Shown: in pieces, positions 18,772 to 28,972 of the stretch
How the letters are laid out: each line of letters opens with the position of its first letter
How positions within the stretch are numbered: the stretch's first letter is position 1
Assembly (NCBI RefSeq): GCF_003054055.1
Contig: NZ_QBKI01000001.1
Location: 372,001 to 436,000, forward strand
DNA length: 64,000 nt
From: Pontibacter mucosus
GTDB taxonomy: Bacteria > Bacteroidota > Bacteroidia > Cytophagales > Hymenobacteraceae
Reading direction: 5' to 3'
Position numbers and translations under genes: made by a program
Notes under the pieces: generated by a model
What the model saw: the letters and a program-made list of their open reading frames with translations, nothing else
What the model was told of the DNA's origin: nothing
Database searches by the model: none

Positions 18772-21700
18772 ATGCACCTTCTGTTGAAAAGGCATTTGTT
18801 TCCTGGTTTGCTCCTCTTGCTCTTGGTACTTAGTCACACTGGCCGGGCACAGAGCTGTCCTACCACGATTACCGTAAACGGGCGAACACTGCTTTGTGAG
18901 GGAGAAACTACTGAGCTAATTGCGCCTGAAGGGTTTAATTATCAATGGATAAAAGATGGTACCGATCTGCCTAACCAAAACGGCCGAACGCTTCAGGTAA
19001 CAGCGTCCGGCGCCTATCAGGTGCGGGTTTCCGGAAGCACCTGCGACACGAACACTTCCAGCCAACGCCTGATAACTGTAAACCCCAAGCCTACCTCCCC
19101 TGGCTTTATCGTGACGCCCACGCCTACCGCTGCCAACCCCATCTGCTCCGGCCAGGAGCTCACCTTCTCGGTAAACGTGCCAGATCCAAATGTAACTTAT
19201 ACTTGGTTATTCGGGGATGGGGCCACTGCCCGCGGTCCGGAGGTAAAGCACACGTATACTTCAACTGGTGTGGGAGATGTGGATTTTGAGGTAAGCGCCT
19301 TTGCCTCCAACGCGCTGGGTTGTAACTCCGATACCGTGCGTCAAACGATTACGATCAACAGCCTCCCGGAAATCAGCTTCTCAGAGGAGACCAATTTTCA
19401 GGTATGCTTGCCGGATACTATAGAGGATAGTGAAATAGAGGTCTTTGCTAAAATCAACAACGAGGTGGCAGAGCCCTATCTCTCTGATATCCGCACCTAC
19501 TTTGTGAATTGGGGAAACGGGGACCCGGAGCAGCAGTACAGCCGCGGCGACTTCCCTGTCTCCAACCCGACAGCTTATGATACCATCGGTACTTTTCCGA
19601 TTACCATCCGGGCCATTGCCGGCAACGGTTGCGAGGTAACCTTTACACAGGATTTCAACGTGAGCAAGGAGCCCAAGGCCAACTTCTCCATTGCCGAAAA
19701 GAAACGGGTGGACGAGGCACAGCAACCGCCCTGTGTGCCCATTATCGTCACCCTGGCTGACAGCGCCACAGGAGGAGGCTTGTCCTATAAGTGGTCCATA
19801 CAGCCGGCGCAGGGCTGGACTTTCGAAACCGGCGACTCTGCCTCGGCAGAACCAAGTATACGGTTCACGCAGTCGGGCGTATATACTATTGAGCAAATCG
19901 TGACTAACGGCTGCGACTCGGATACGACCTCGCAGGGCATTGTAGTAGGCTGGCCGCAGGTGCAGCTGCCGCCTAGCGTAACCGTGTGCGGCCCTACCGA
20001 AATAGACTATAGCAGCAGCGGTCCCGGAGGAGGGGTTGGCGGCGGCTTGTTTGTCGATAAAAACCTGGGGGAGAACATCACCGTCAGGCTGACCATTACC
20101 GGCCCTGTCAGCACCACGCGCACCTTTAATTCTGATGTGTTCCAGTACAGGCACCAGTTTACGCAACCGGGTAGGTATACCGTGTCGCTGGAGGCGATAA
20201 ACGAGTGCGGTAGCTCCAACGCCATTTACCAGGGGCAGCCGGCGCCGGTGCAGGAGGTGGTTATATTGCAGCAACCCGCAGCACCTATCATACAAACACC
20301 CATCACGGCCTGCGAAGGCGATATGGTCGAGCTCACGCCATCCGGACCGGGGCCAATCTTCGCCTGGTTCGATACCAACGACCCCAACGCCACGCCTCTG
20401 TCCACAGGCCCTTCGTTTACCACGCCTTCTTTAACAGGCGATATCACGTTCTATGTAGCAGCCATAGACACGGCTAACAGCGTTATCTGTATCAGCGACT
20501 TTACACCTATTCCCATCACCGTAGTCCCGGCCATTGCGGACAATACCATTGAGCTGCAGGGGGGGCAGGTAGGCAGTCTGTGTATTGGGGCGGTACCGCC
20601 AACCATAACCGGTTCTACCCCTACGGGCGGAGCCCCGGGTGCGCCGCCACGTTACCGCTGGGAGATAAGCACCACCAGTCCTACCACAGGTTTTACGCCG
20701 GCTCCTGGCACAAACAACACCAAAGACTATACTCCTACTCAGGCGGTCTCGGGCAATACCTGGTTCCGGCGCGTGGTATTCTCCGGAAGCTGTGCCGAGA
20801 ACATCAGTGAGGCAGTGTCCATCATTGCAGTGGAGCCCGTGCCCGCCAGTGCCAATACCATCAGCGCAGAGCCTACTGAAATATGCGAGGGCGATACACC
20901 CGGAGAACTCATCGGTTCTGAGCCTACTGGCGGCGGTGGCAGGCCCTATACTTTCCTGTGGGAGGTGAGCACGACAAGCCCCGACGAAGGCTTTGCGGCA
21001 GCTCCCGGCACCAACGACGACGTGAACTATACCATACCAGCGGGTGCGCTGCGGCAGGGCGATACCTGGTTCCGCAGGGCAGTCACCTCGGCGGGTTGTA
21101 CTTCCTACTCCGAAGCCATCCGGATCAGGGTTTTCCCAAGGCTGGAGAACAACGAGATCAGCGCCGAGCAGACGCAGGTGTGTATCGGTACGGCTCCCTC
21201 CATACTAAACGGCACAGAGCCAACGGGTGGCAGCGGCAGTTATACTTTCCTGTGGCAGAGCAGCAACACGGGGCCTGCTACCGGTTTCAGGGCCGCTGCC
21301 GGAACCAACAACGGGCAAAACTACTCGGCAGGCAATCTCACGACCACGACCTGGTTCCGGCGTGTGGTGACCTCTGCCTCCTGCGGTGCCGACACTTCGG
21401 CGGTGCTGGAGATTCGGGTAGCGCCTGCCCTGCGAAACAATACCATCACCGCCACACAACCCAGTGCCTGCCAGGCGCAGGAGCCGCCGCAGATTAACGG
21501 GAGCCTGCCCACAGACGGTGCCGGAGGGTATACTTACTTGTGGGAGAGCAGCACCACGGGGCCTGATATGGGCTTTGTAGAGGCTTCCGGAACGAATACA
21601 GGGCAAAATTACCAGCCAGGAGCCTTGCTGCGCGATACCTGGTATCGTAGGATCGTTTTCTCCGGTACTTGTTCTGATACCTCCAACGTGGTAAATATAA

Positions 21701-22458
21701 GCGTGCTTCCGCTGCCCGAGGCTCCAACGCTGACAGTCAGCAATGCCACCGCCTGCTTCGGTGAGTCGGTTACGCTGGCGGTTAACAATGCCAATGGCCT
21801 GGAGTACAGGTGGTATACTGCTTCCTCCGGAGGCAATCCTGTATTTATCGGGGCAGAGTTCCCGGTGGATAACGTGACGCAATCCGCCACCTACTACGTG
21901 GAGGCCGTGAATAACCAGCAATGCGCCAGCGCCGTCCGCACCCCGGCCACGGTAACGGTGGTAACCGCAGAGGCGGGCGCAGGCGAAGATGTAACCATCA
22001 TTCAGGGGCAGCCGGTGGAGCTGCGTGGCTCTGGTGGGGCAACCTACCTCTGGGAGCCCGCCACCGGCCTGAACGACCCGACACTGCAGAACCCGATTGC
22101 CCGGCCTGAGGAAACCACTACCTATACTGTAACTGTAACCACGGCTGAAGGCTGTACCGACACAGCCAGCGTAACAGTGGAGGTAATCCCGGCTGTCGAG
22201 GTGCCCAATGCCTTCTCTCCGAATGGCGACAATGTGAACGAGGTATGGGAGATCAAGAACTATGAGAATTACCCGGACATGCGGGTGGAGGTGTTCAACC
22301 GCTGGGGCAACAAAGTCTTCAGCTCCAAGGGGTATGGCGTGCCGTGGGATGGTACCTATAATGGCAAGGAGCTGCCGGTGGCCACCTACTACTACCTCAT
22401 CTACCTGCGCAGCACCAACGAGGAGCCGCTTTCCGGGAACGTGACCATTATCCGTTAA
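18772..22458 (+). CDS. Giant T9SS cargo protein with PKD/Ig-like repeats and type B sorting domain
   Basis: A 1228-residue secreted surface protein. A signal peptide runs to about GRAQS (27). PKD-like domains follow (TYTWLFGDGA near 140; GVYTIEQIVTNGCDSD near 365). About 586-976 are four tandem units of about 90 residues with the pattern FLWESSTTGP..GF..APGTN..NY....TWFRRVV.S..C. The C-terminus (about 1140-1228: VPNAFSPNGDNVNEVWEI, FNRWGNKVF, WDGTYNGKELP, ending TIIR) is the gliding-motility-associated / T9SS type B domain. The TTG three bases earlier is ignored in favour of ATG 18772. The adjacent PorP/SprF gene probably anchors or exports it. Confidence 0.9.
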   Translation: MHLLLKRHLFPGLLLLLLVLSHTGRAQSCPTTITVNGRTLLCEGETTELIAPEGFNYQWIKDGTDLPNQNGRTLQVTASGAYQVRVSGSTCDTNTSSQRLITVNPKPTSPGFIVTPTPTAANPICSGQELTFSVNVPDPNVTYTWLFGDGATARGPEVKHTYTSTGVGDVDFEVSAFASNALGCNSDTVRQTITINSLPEISFSEETNFQVCLPDTIEDSEIEVFAKINNEVAEPYLSDIRTYFVNWGNGDPEQQYSRGDFPVSNPTAYDTIGTFPITIRAIAGNGCEVTFTQDFNVSKEPKANFSIAEKKRVDEAQQPPCVPIIVTLADSATGGGLSYKWSIQPAQGWTFETGDSASAEPSIRFTQSGVYTIEQIVTNGCDSDTTSQGIVVGWPQVQLPPSVTVCGPTEIDYSSSGPGGGVGGGLFVDKNLGENITVRLTITGPVSTTRTFNSDVFQYRHQFTQPGRYTVSLEAINECGSSNAIYQGQPAPVQEVVILQQPAAPIIQTPITACEGDMVELTPSGPGPIFAWFDTNDPNATPLSTGPSFTTPSLTGDITFYVAAIDTANSVICISDFTPIPITVVPAIADNTIELQGGQVGSLCIGAVPPTITGSTPTGGAPGAPPRYRWEISTTSPTTGFTPAPGTNNTKDYTPTQAVSGNTWFRRVVFSGSCAENISEAVSIIAVEPVPASANTISAEPTEICEGDTPGELIGSEPTGGGGRPYTFLWEVSTTSPDEGFAAAPGTNDDVNYTIPAGALRQGDTWFRRAVTSAGCTSYSEAIRIRVFPRLENNEISAEQTQVCIGTAPSILNGTEPTGGSGSYTFLWQSSNTGPATGFRAAAGTNNGQNYSAGNLTTTTWFRRVVTSASCGADTSAVLEIRVAPALRNNTITATQPSACQAQEPPQINGSLPTDGAGGYTYLWESSTTGPDMGFVEASGTNTGQNYQPGALLRDTWYRRIVFSGTCSDTSNVVNISVLPLPEAPTLTVSNATACFGESVTLAVNNANGLEYRWYTASSGGNPVFIGAEFPVDNVTQSATYYVEAVNNQQCASAVRTPATVTVVTAEAGAGEDVTIIQGQPVELRGSGGATYLWEPATGLNDPTLQNPIARPEETTTYTVTVTTAEGCTDTASVTVEVIPAVEVPNAFSPNGDNVNEVWEIKNYENYPDMRVEVFNRWGNKVFSSKGYGVPWDGTYNGKELPVATYYYLIYLRSTNEEPLSGNVTIIR

Positions 22459-22461
22459 GAC

Positions 22462-23421
22462 ATGACCAAGCCGTTTATACTTATACTTTCGTTAATGGCT
22501 GTGGCAATGCAGGCTGCGGCACAACAGCGTCCGCAGCACAGCCAGTACATGATCAACAACTACCTGCTCAACCCGGCTATTTCTGGTATAGAAGACTACG
22601 CCGACATCAGGCTGAGCCATCGCAGGCAGTGGGTGGGTATTGAGGGGGCACCGACCACCTATTATTTGTCTGCGCACACGCCGCTAAACAAGGGGGCTGC
22701 CAGCAACAGGTACCACAAGGCGCTGGCGCACCATGGGGTGGGGGCCATTTTGCACACCGACAAAACCGGGCCGCTGCGCCGCACGGGGCTTAGTGTGTCC
22801 TATGCCTATCACCTGCCGCTCACCACAAGTATAAATCTGTCCGGGGGCGTGTCCACTGGCCTCATCCGCAACGCCATCAACGCCAGCGACCTTGATTTTT
22901 CGAATGATAACGACCCGCTGCTGGCCGGAGGCAACATCAATAATACCGTGCTGGATCTCAACCTGGGGCTGTGGCTCTACTCGCGCAACTTCTCGGTTGG
23001 TGTGGCGGGGGCGCAGCTGCTGGAAGATGCCGGCAGCTTTAACGCAGACAGAAGCAACGAGGCCACACTGCCCCTGCAGCGGCACTACTTCATTACGGCT
23101 AGCTACCGCCTGGAGCCCACCGAAAGTATAGACGTCATCCCTTCCGTTATGGTGAAAATGGCCGACCCCAGTCCCACCTCTATAGACGCCAGCCTGCGGG
23201 TGATGTACGCTGAGCGCTTTTGGGTAGGCGGTGCCTATCGCCACAACGACGCCCTGACTGCTATGGTGGGTGTATACATCAGCCCGCTGCTCGACCTCTC
23301 CTACTCCTACGATTTTACCACCTCCGACCTCAACAAAGTGAGCGCAGGCACCCATGAGGTAGTGCTGGGGTTCAAACTGCTAAACGACAGGCGCATCATC
23401 TGCCCACAGTGGGTATGGTAA
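22462..23421 (+). CDS. PorP/SprF family T9SS outer membrane protein (first copy)
   Basis: A 319-residue beta-barrel protein with a signal peptide (to about AAAQQ). The family hallmark, PQHSQYMINNYLLNPAISG right after the signal, is seen here as HSQYMINNYLLNPA, followed by SHRRQWVGIEGAPTTYYL. PorP/SprF proteins work with the T9SS and are needed for export or surface attachment of type B cargo. It starts 3 bases after the cargo gene stop, so the two form one transcription unit. A terminator follows at 23453. Confidence 0.93.
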   Translation: MTKPFILILSLMAVAMQAAAQQRPQHSQYMINNYLLNPAISGIEDYADIRLSHRRQWVGIEGAPTTYYLSAHTPLNKGAASNRYHKALAHHGVGAILHTDKTGPLRRTGLSVSYAYHLPLTTSINLSGGVSTGLIRNAINASDLDFSNDNDPLLAGGNINNTVLDLNLGLWLYSRNFSVGVAGAQLLEDAGSFNADRSNEATLPLQRHYFITASYRLEPTESIDVIPSVMVKMADPSPTSIDASLRVMYAERFWVGGAYRHNDALTAMVGVYISPLLDLSYSYDFTTSDLNKVSAGTHEVVLGFKLLNDRRIICPQWVW

Positions 23422-23452
23422 GTATAGCCTGACCCCATCAATGCCCCCTTTG

Positions 23453-23500
23453 AAAGGCGCCCGGACAGCTGTAGTCGCAGTTGCCCGGGCGCCTTTGTTT
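23453..23500 (+). terminator. Terminator closing the first cargo-PorP unit
   Basis: AAAGGCGCCCGG (23453-23464) pairs with CCGGGCGCCTTT (23485-23496) and is followed by GTTTTATT. The rest of the gap to 23949 is strikingly AT-rich, with a near-match -7 box TATTATTG at 23811-23818 that may drive the next cargo gene; I see no gene in it. Confidence 0.88.
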
Positions 23501-23949
23501 TATTCTATCCGGCAAGCAAACCTCTGCCGAAGAGCCGCTATATGGAATGTTATATAGTGGCCTCACTCTAATTTGCGCCCTCGAAATTTAAAAAGTAATA
23601 CTTTCGTGATTAGTATATTTAAGGATGATTAGGCCTGAATATGTGCATAATATAGGATTATACATATGTAGTTATATTGTTTGGGAATGAAAATATTTAA
23701 ACTTTTGAGCAAAACTTGTATTGTACAAAAAAATGTGAAATTTTAGTTGTACTGTAATTGATCAGTATAAAATGCTGATTTAATAATTTTTCAATGTAAT
23801 TTTTATAGTCTATTATTGCACCTGAAAAATTGACTCAAAGAGGAAAGCTGTTCAGAAGCAGTTGGTTTAGTACAATGTTGGATGCCGCAGCACAACTCAA
23901 TGTTTCACCTTAAGCGAGGAAAATATAAAGAAATTTTACGAATAACTGA

Positions 23950-26900
23950 ATGGTAAGCTGGTTAGAAAAAGTCATACTCCTGATAGTGTGCTTTTGCGTG
24001 TTTGCTGCCGGGGCCGTTGCCCAGACGGCGCCCACGCTTGGTGCTATGTATGAGTTTGGCGCCTTGGCATCAAATAAGATAACTAACACTGTTTCCACTA
24101 CTGAAAACACTAGGACTGTTGTTCAAGGCAAAGTAGGTGTGGCGAATGGTAATGTAACTGGCTTCGGTACTGGTGCAGGCGAGGGCGTTGCGGTGCGCGG
24201 AGTTCATCAAAGTGATGCACTTGCAAAGCAGGCTGTAACTGATGCACTGGCAGCTATTGCTTACATAGACGGTCTGCAGGCTTCAGGCACTATTCCAAGT
24301 GGCAGCTTAAATGGGGTAACCATTACACCAGGAGTGCACGACATCAATGGATCGGCGACGCTAGGTGATGGAGCAATATTAAAACTAGATGGTGGTTCAG
24401 TTTCAAATCCTGTATTTATCATCAGGGTAAAAGGAGATTTAACCGTAGGGCAGGTAGAGAAATATGAATTGAAGAATGCCGTAGGTATTAACCTGTATTG
24501 GTTGGTTGATGGGAACGTCACAATAAATAGCGGAGGATCAGCCAGAGGTAATATCTTCACGAAGGGTAATGTCACGATGAAGTATGGAGCCCGATTAAGA
24601 GGGCGAATAGCGGCTCCGAGTCAAGGGGCGAATATCGACATCGAAAACATTACCTTGAACCATCCTGCAGATTTAGCTACCACACTTACTATGCTTCCCA
24701 GCGCAAGCGGGGATGATAAGTACGCCTTCGGTGAAAAATTAACTTATATAGTAAAAGTTCGGAACAACGGTCCCGTAAATGCTCCCAATGTGAAGGTTCC
24801 GCTGGGTCAGTTAATCGGTACGCGGACGGGATATTCTTCTTCGATGCCGGAAAGAACCTCTTATGATGCTAGCAGTAGCACCATAATTGTTTCCGAGCTA
24901 AAGTATCAGGAAGAAGTAACCATAACAATAGAGGCCCATGCCGATCAAGCAGGCCCTTGGACCAGCTTAGTTAAGGCTACATGGCAAGATCTAGATGAAG
25001 TTGGGGCTAACGATACTGGTCTGGTAGATTTCTGCGTGCTGCTTTCCGAAACGAGCGAGATCAGCGGGCCAACTGAGGTATGTAGAGGTGATGTCCTAAC
25101 GTTTCGAATAGAAAGAGTGGCGGGCGCTACTTATTACGAGTGGACCGCATCTAATGGGTTAGAATTGAGGGTGCTTGGTACAGAAAGCGATGCGCTTGCT
25201 GTAGAGGTCACCGTTTCAAGGAATCAAGACTTCCCTGGCAGCTCTGCCTGGATCACGGTCACACCTGGGAACAACTGTGGGCCTGGTCCTTCAAGAACAA
25301 TTAATTTAACCATCCAATCTGACGTACCAAACCAGCCTGGGCCTATAACTGGCCCTGACGCCATTTGCCAGGGCCTGGAGGAGGCTACTTTCAGCATCGC
25401 TCCCGTAGCAAACGCTACTTCCTATAACTGGGTAATTCCAAACGGATGGCAGTTTATCTCCGGGCAGGGGACTACCGAGATTGTGGTAAGGCCAGGCGAC
25501 AACAGCGGTAACGTACAGGTGCATGCTGTAAATGCCTGCGGCTCAAGCGAGCCTCAGACCAAGTATGTGCAAGTGGATGACCAATCGCCGTTGGCACCAT
25601 CAGAAATTATAGGTACCATACAAGGTTGCGTGGACACCACCGTGCCGTATGAGGTGCCAGCAGTGCCTACCGCCACCGAGTATACCTGGACGATTACCGC
25701 GCCACAGGGCTCCGGCTGGGCGATAGTGTCCGGACAGGGAACCCGACAGGTGTTGGTAAAAGTGGGCAACTCCCCCGCTGACATAGCCGTGGTGGCCAAG
25801 AATGGATGCGGCGTAAGCGAGCCTGTTACAAAACATGTAGAGCCGGTATCTTCTCCTAGCCCGGCGCCTGGCGCCATAACCGGCGACGTGAATACTTGTA
25901 TCAACCAAACAGGCTTAAAATACTCCGTAGAGCCGGTTCCGAATGCCACCAGGTATGAATGGACCGTGCCTGCCGGATGGGAAATCGTGTCTGGTCAGGG
26001 TACGTCCAGCATTATTGTAAACGCCAAGGCGAATGGTGGAGACATTACGGTAGTGGCCTGGAACGATTGCGGCCCTAGCGATCCAAGCAGACTAACTGTA
26101 GTGCCGGCAGATGATGTGCCGCTGCAGCCGGGACCAATCTCCGGCTCGCAGTATGGCTGCGTGGGCGGAACCACTACTTATAGTATAGACCCAATAACAG
26201 GAGCAAACTCTTACACCTGGACAGTGCCGACAGGCTGGACCATTATCTCAGGCCAGGGCACCACCAGCATCGAGGTGCAGACAGGGGCGAACAGCGGAAA
26301 AGTAACCGTATCGGCGGTAAATGGCTGCGGCACGGGTGCCTCCAGTGAGCTGAATGTTGTGCCTCAGACAGAGCCTCCGCTTCCTCCGGCGCCGATCCAT
26401 GGCCCGAGAGAAGTATGCGAAGGCCAGGCCGGCTACGAGTTCAGCGTGGAACCGATTGCCGGTGTGAACACTTATACCTGGACGGTGCCGGCAGGATGGA
26501 TCATCACAGCCGGCCAGGGAACATCAAAAATCACTGTAACGGCTGGCGATACGGCCGGAGAGGTAACTGTGAAAGGCGAGAATGACTGCGGGGAGGGTAC
26601 TGCAGCGGCCATCACCGTAACCGTAGTACCGTCACCACCAGAACAGCCAGGTGCCATCAGCGGGCCTCCTTCTGTTTGTGTTGGCCAGAAACAAGTAACA
26701 TACTCCATAGAGCCCGTAGCCTTTGCTACGAACTATATCTGGTCGGTTGGCAATGGCGCAGGTTGGGAAATTGTATCCGGCCAGGGTACGACCAGCATTG
26801 TGGTAAACGCGGGTTCCGCACCAACCATCATTTCTGTTAGAGCTCAGAATGCCTGCGGTGTAACCGGGGAGTCTCAGCTGACGGCTATCATGACTTCTGA

Positions 26901-28968
26901 GGTGCCGGCCATGCCAGGCCCAATCACCGGTAACACCGTTACCTGTGCAGGCGGCACTTATACGTTCAGCATTGACCCGGTAGAGGGAGCGTACCAGTAT
27001 AACTGGTCTTTCCCGGCTGGATGGCAAGTAGTAGAGAACAAAGGCACCACTGTTAGCGTCATCACCAACGGCACAGGCGGCACCGTGAGCGTAACAGCTG
27101 AAAACGGCTGCGGACCGGGTGGCGCACAAACCCTGCAGGTAACCCCTACTAACGCGGCCCCGGCAACTCCTGCGGCCATACTTGGTAACCTGGATGTATG
27201 TAAAGGCACAGAGGCTACCTTCTACGTGGAGGAGATTTCCAACGCCTCAGGCTATTTCTGGCAGGTGCCAACAGGCTGGACCATTATCTCCGGACAGGGC
27301 ACCGCAAGTATAAAAGTATTAGTAGGCAATAACGCCGGAACCATCAGCGTAACCAGCAAGAACGACTGCGGCGACAGCGACACCATTTCCAGAGACCTGA
27401 TCCTGAACACAGCCCCTCCTGCCACACCGGGAGTGATAACAGGGTCAGCCCAGGTATGTGCCAGCACCACCGCCACCTATACTATAGCCCCTGTCAACAC
27501 AGCCTTTACTTATACTTGGACGGTTCCGACAGGCTGGGAAATCATCTCCGGTCAGGGTACGCAAACCATAGAAGTGAAAGTAGGCACGAGCGGCGGTGAG
27601 GTAACGGTACTGGCCGGCAACAGCTGCGGCGTGAGCGGACTTGCCAAGCTGGCTGTAGACGTGGCAGACAACACCCCGATAGCCCCTGGCGAAATCACTG
27701 GTCCGGCTACAACCTTCTGCGAGGGAGCCACTGGGCTAACGTACAGCATTCAGCCGGTTGATGGCGCCACCGCCTATGAGTGGACGGTGCCTGCCGGATG
27801 GAACATCACAGCCGGCCAGGGTACCACCAGCATTACGGTAACAGCAGGCGCTGAGCCGGGCGAGGTAACCGTGACAGCTGTGAATGCCTGCGGCAATGGA
27901 GGTACAGCCCGTAAGAGCGTCGTGTCTCAGACGGCGCCACTTACTCCGGAGATCACTGTTGGCCCAATAAACCCTTGCCAGGGCGTAACCACTACGTATA
28001 GCGTGTCGGCCTCAGCTACAGGCAACGTGGATACTTACCTCTGGGAGGTACCAGAGGATTGGGTGATCGTGTCCGGGCAAAACACCAGCACCATCGAGGT
28101 AATTGCCAATGGAACCGCAGGCAAAATAAAGGTAACAGCTAAAAACAGCTGCCAGGTTAGCGGAACAGCTGAACTGGATGTAGTACCTTCCCCTGCCCTG
28201 CCGGCCACGCCAAGCGGCATCGTCGGAACACCTGAAGTATGTGCGGGAACAACTGTTACCTTCAGCGTGCCGAACCCATCCGTGGGGGCAGCTTATGAGT
28301 GGACAGTGCCCGAGGGTTGGCAAATCGTTTCCGGCCAGGGCAAGGCAGAGATTACCGTGATAACGGGCCCGGGAGCGGGAACTATCACCGTGAAAGGCAC
28401 CAACGGCTGCGGTACCACAGAGCCGGCTTCCCTGAACGTGGCGGCCATGCCAGCAGAAGGCGTTACAAGTATAAGAGACCTTAGCACCCCATGCGTTGGC
28501 CTGAGCTACGAGGTGGATCCGGTGCCGGGCGCTACTACCTACACCTGGACCGTGCCGGCAGGCTGGAGCATCGTGTCCGGCCAGGGCACTACGCGCATCA
28601 CGGTAACGGCAGGCTTTGGCAACGGTAGCATCTCGGTAGTGGCCAGCAACGGAGGCTGTGCCGACGAGCCGGTATACCATACTCCTGACCCTACTTTTGC
28701 GAACAGCGAGCTGCACTTCCCGAACGTGTTCTCGCCAAACAACGACGGCACGCACGATACGTGGGAAATCCGCAACATCCTCAACTATCCTGACAACGAG
28801 GTAACAATTATAAACCGCTGGGGCAACCAGGTATACCACAGCAAGTCCTACAAAAACAGCTGGGACGGCGATAACCTGAGCGAGGGCACCTACTTCTACG
28901 TGGTGCGCGTGAAGCTCTGCGACGGTCAGGATAAAATGTTTAAAGGTTACGTGATGATAGTAAGGTAA
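23950..28968 (+). CDS. Giant T9SS surface protein: DUF3494 (ice-binding-like) domain, DUF11, about 13 PKD-like repeats, type B sorting domain
   Basis: A 1672-residue protein. The signal peptide ends near GAVAQT (25). About 28-240 resemble the DUF3494 beta-solenoid of ice-binding proteins and adhesins: LNGVTITPGVHDI, DGAILKLDGG, VFIIRVKGDL, NLYWLVDGNVTIN, GNIFTKGNVTM, GARLRGRI. A DUF11-like domain follows (about 245-355; YIVKVRNNGPV). Thirteen units of about 88 residues repeat the pattern YTWTVPAGW.I.SGQGTTSI.V..G...G.V.V...N.CG. The tail (FPNVFSPNNDGTHDTWEI, NRWGNQVYHS, MIVR) is the T9SS type B signal. Ice binding itself is not shown; surface adhesion is as likely. The first third is visibly richer in A+T than the repeats. 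Confidence 0.9.
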   Translation: MVSWLEKVILLIVCFCVFAAGAVAQTAPTLGAMYEFGALASNKITNTVSTTENTRTVVQGKVGVANGNVTGFGTGAGEGVAVRGVHQSDALAKQAVTDALAAIAYIDGLQASGTIPSGSLNGVTITPGVHDINGSATLGDGAILKLDGGSVSNPVFIIRVKGDLTVGQVEKYELKNAVGINLYWLVDGNVTINSGGSARGNIFTKGNVTMKYGARLRGRIAAPSQGANIDIENITLNHPADLATTLTMLPSASGDDKYAFGEKLTYIVKVRNNGPVNAPNVKVPLGQLIGTRTGYSSSMPERTSYDASSSTIIVSELKYQEEVTITIEAHADQAGPWTSLVKATWQDLDEVGANDTGLVDFCVLLSETSEISGPTEVCRGDVLTFRIERVAGATYYEWTASNGLELRVLGTESDALAVEVTVSRNQDFPGSSAWITVTPGNNCGPGPSRTINLTIQSDVPNQPGPITGPDAICQGLEEATFSIAPVANATSYNWVIPNGWQFISGQGTTEIVVRPGDNSGNVQVHAVNACGSSEPQTKYVQVDDQSPLAPSEIIGTIQGCVDTTVPYEVPAVPTATEYTWTITAPQGSGWAIVSGQGTRQVLVKVGNSPADIAVVAKNGCGVSEPVTKHVEPVSSPSPAPGAITGDVNTCINQTGLKYSVEPVPNATRYEWTVPAGWEIVSGQGTSSIIVNAKANGGDITVVAWNDCGPSDPSRLTVVPADDVPLQPGPISGSQYGCVGGTTTYSIDPITGANSYTWTVPTGWTIISGQGTTSIEVQTGANSGKVTVSAVNGCGTGASSELNVVPQTEPPLPPAPIHGPREVCEGQAGYEFSVEPIAGVNTYTWTVPAGWIITAGQGTSKITVTAGDTAGEVTVKGENDCGEGTAAAITVTVVPSPPEQPGAISGPPSVCVGQKQVTYSIEPVAFATNYIWSVGNGAGWEIVSGQGTTSIVVNAGSAPTIISVRAQNACGVTGESQLTAIMTSEVPAMPGPITGNTVTCAGGTYTFSIDPVEGAYQYNWSFPAGWQVVENKGTTVSVITNGTGGTVSVTAENGCGPGGAQTLQVTPTNAAPATPAAILGNLDVCKGTEATFYVEEISNASGYFWQVPTGWTIISGQGTASIKVLVGNNAGTISVTSKNDCGDSDTISRDLILNTAPPATPGVITGSAQVCASTTATYTIAPVNTAFTYTWTVPTGWEIISGQGTQTIEVKVGTSGGEVTVLAGNSCGVSGLAKLAVDVADNTPIAPGEITGPATTFCEGATGLTYSIQPVDGATAYEWTVPAGWNITAGQGTTSITVTAGAEPGEVTVTAVNACGNGGTARKSVVSQTAPLTPEITVGPINPCQGVTTTYSVSASATGNVDTYLWEVPEDWVIVSGQNTSTIEVIANGTAGKIKVTAKNSCQVSGTAELDVVPSPALPATPSGIVGTPEVCAGTTVTFSVPNPSVGAAYEWTVPEGWQIVSGQGKAEITVITGPGAGTITVKGTNGCGTTEPASLNVAAMPAEGVTSIRDLSTPCVGLSYEVDPVPGATTYTWTVPAGWSIVSGQGTTRITVTAGFGNGSISVVASNGGCADEPVYHTPDPTFANSELHFPNVFSPNNDGTHDTWEIRNILNYPDNEVTIINRWGNQVYHSKSYKNSWDGDNLSEGTYFYVVRVKLCDGQDKMFKGYVMIVR

Positions 28969-28972
28969 GGAG

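Noticed and set aside
23501..23949. AT-rich gap considered as an integrated element or a missing gene
   Set aside because: No open frame, tRNA remnant or terminal repeats; it is more likely a promoter region of the next cargo gene.
25300..28660. Tandem repeats considered as a CRISPR-like or DNA satellite array
   Set aside because: The repeats are about 264 bases, stay in frame and encode PKD-like domains; they are protein repeats.
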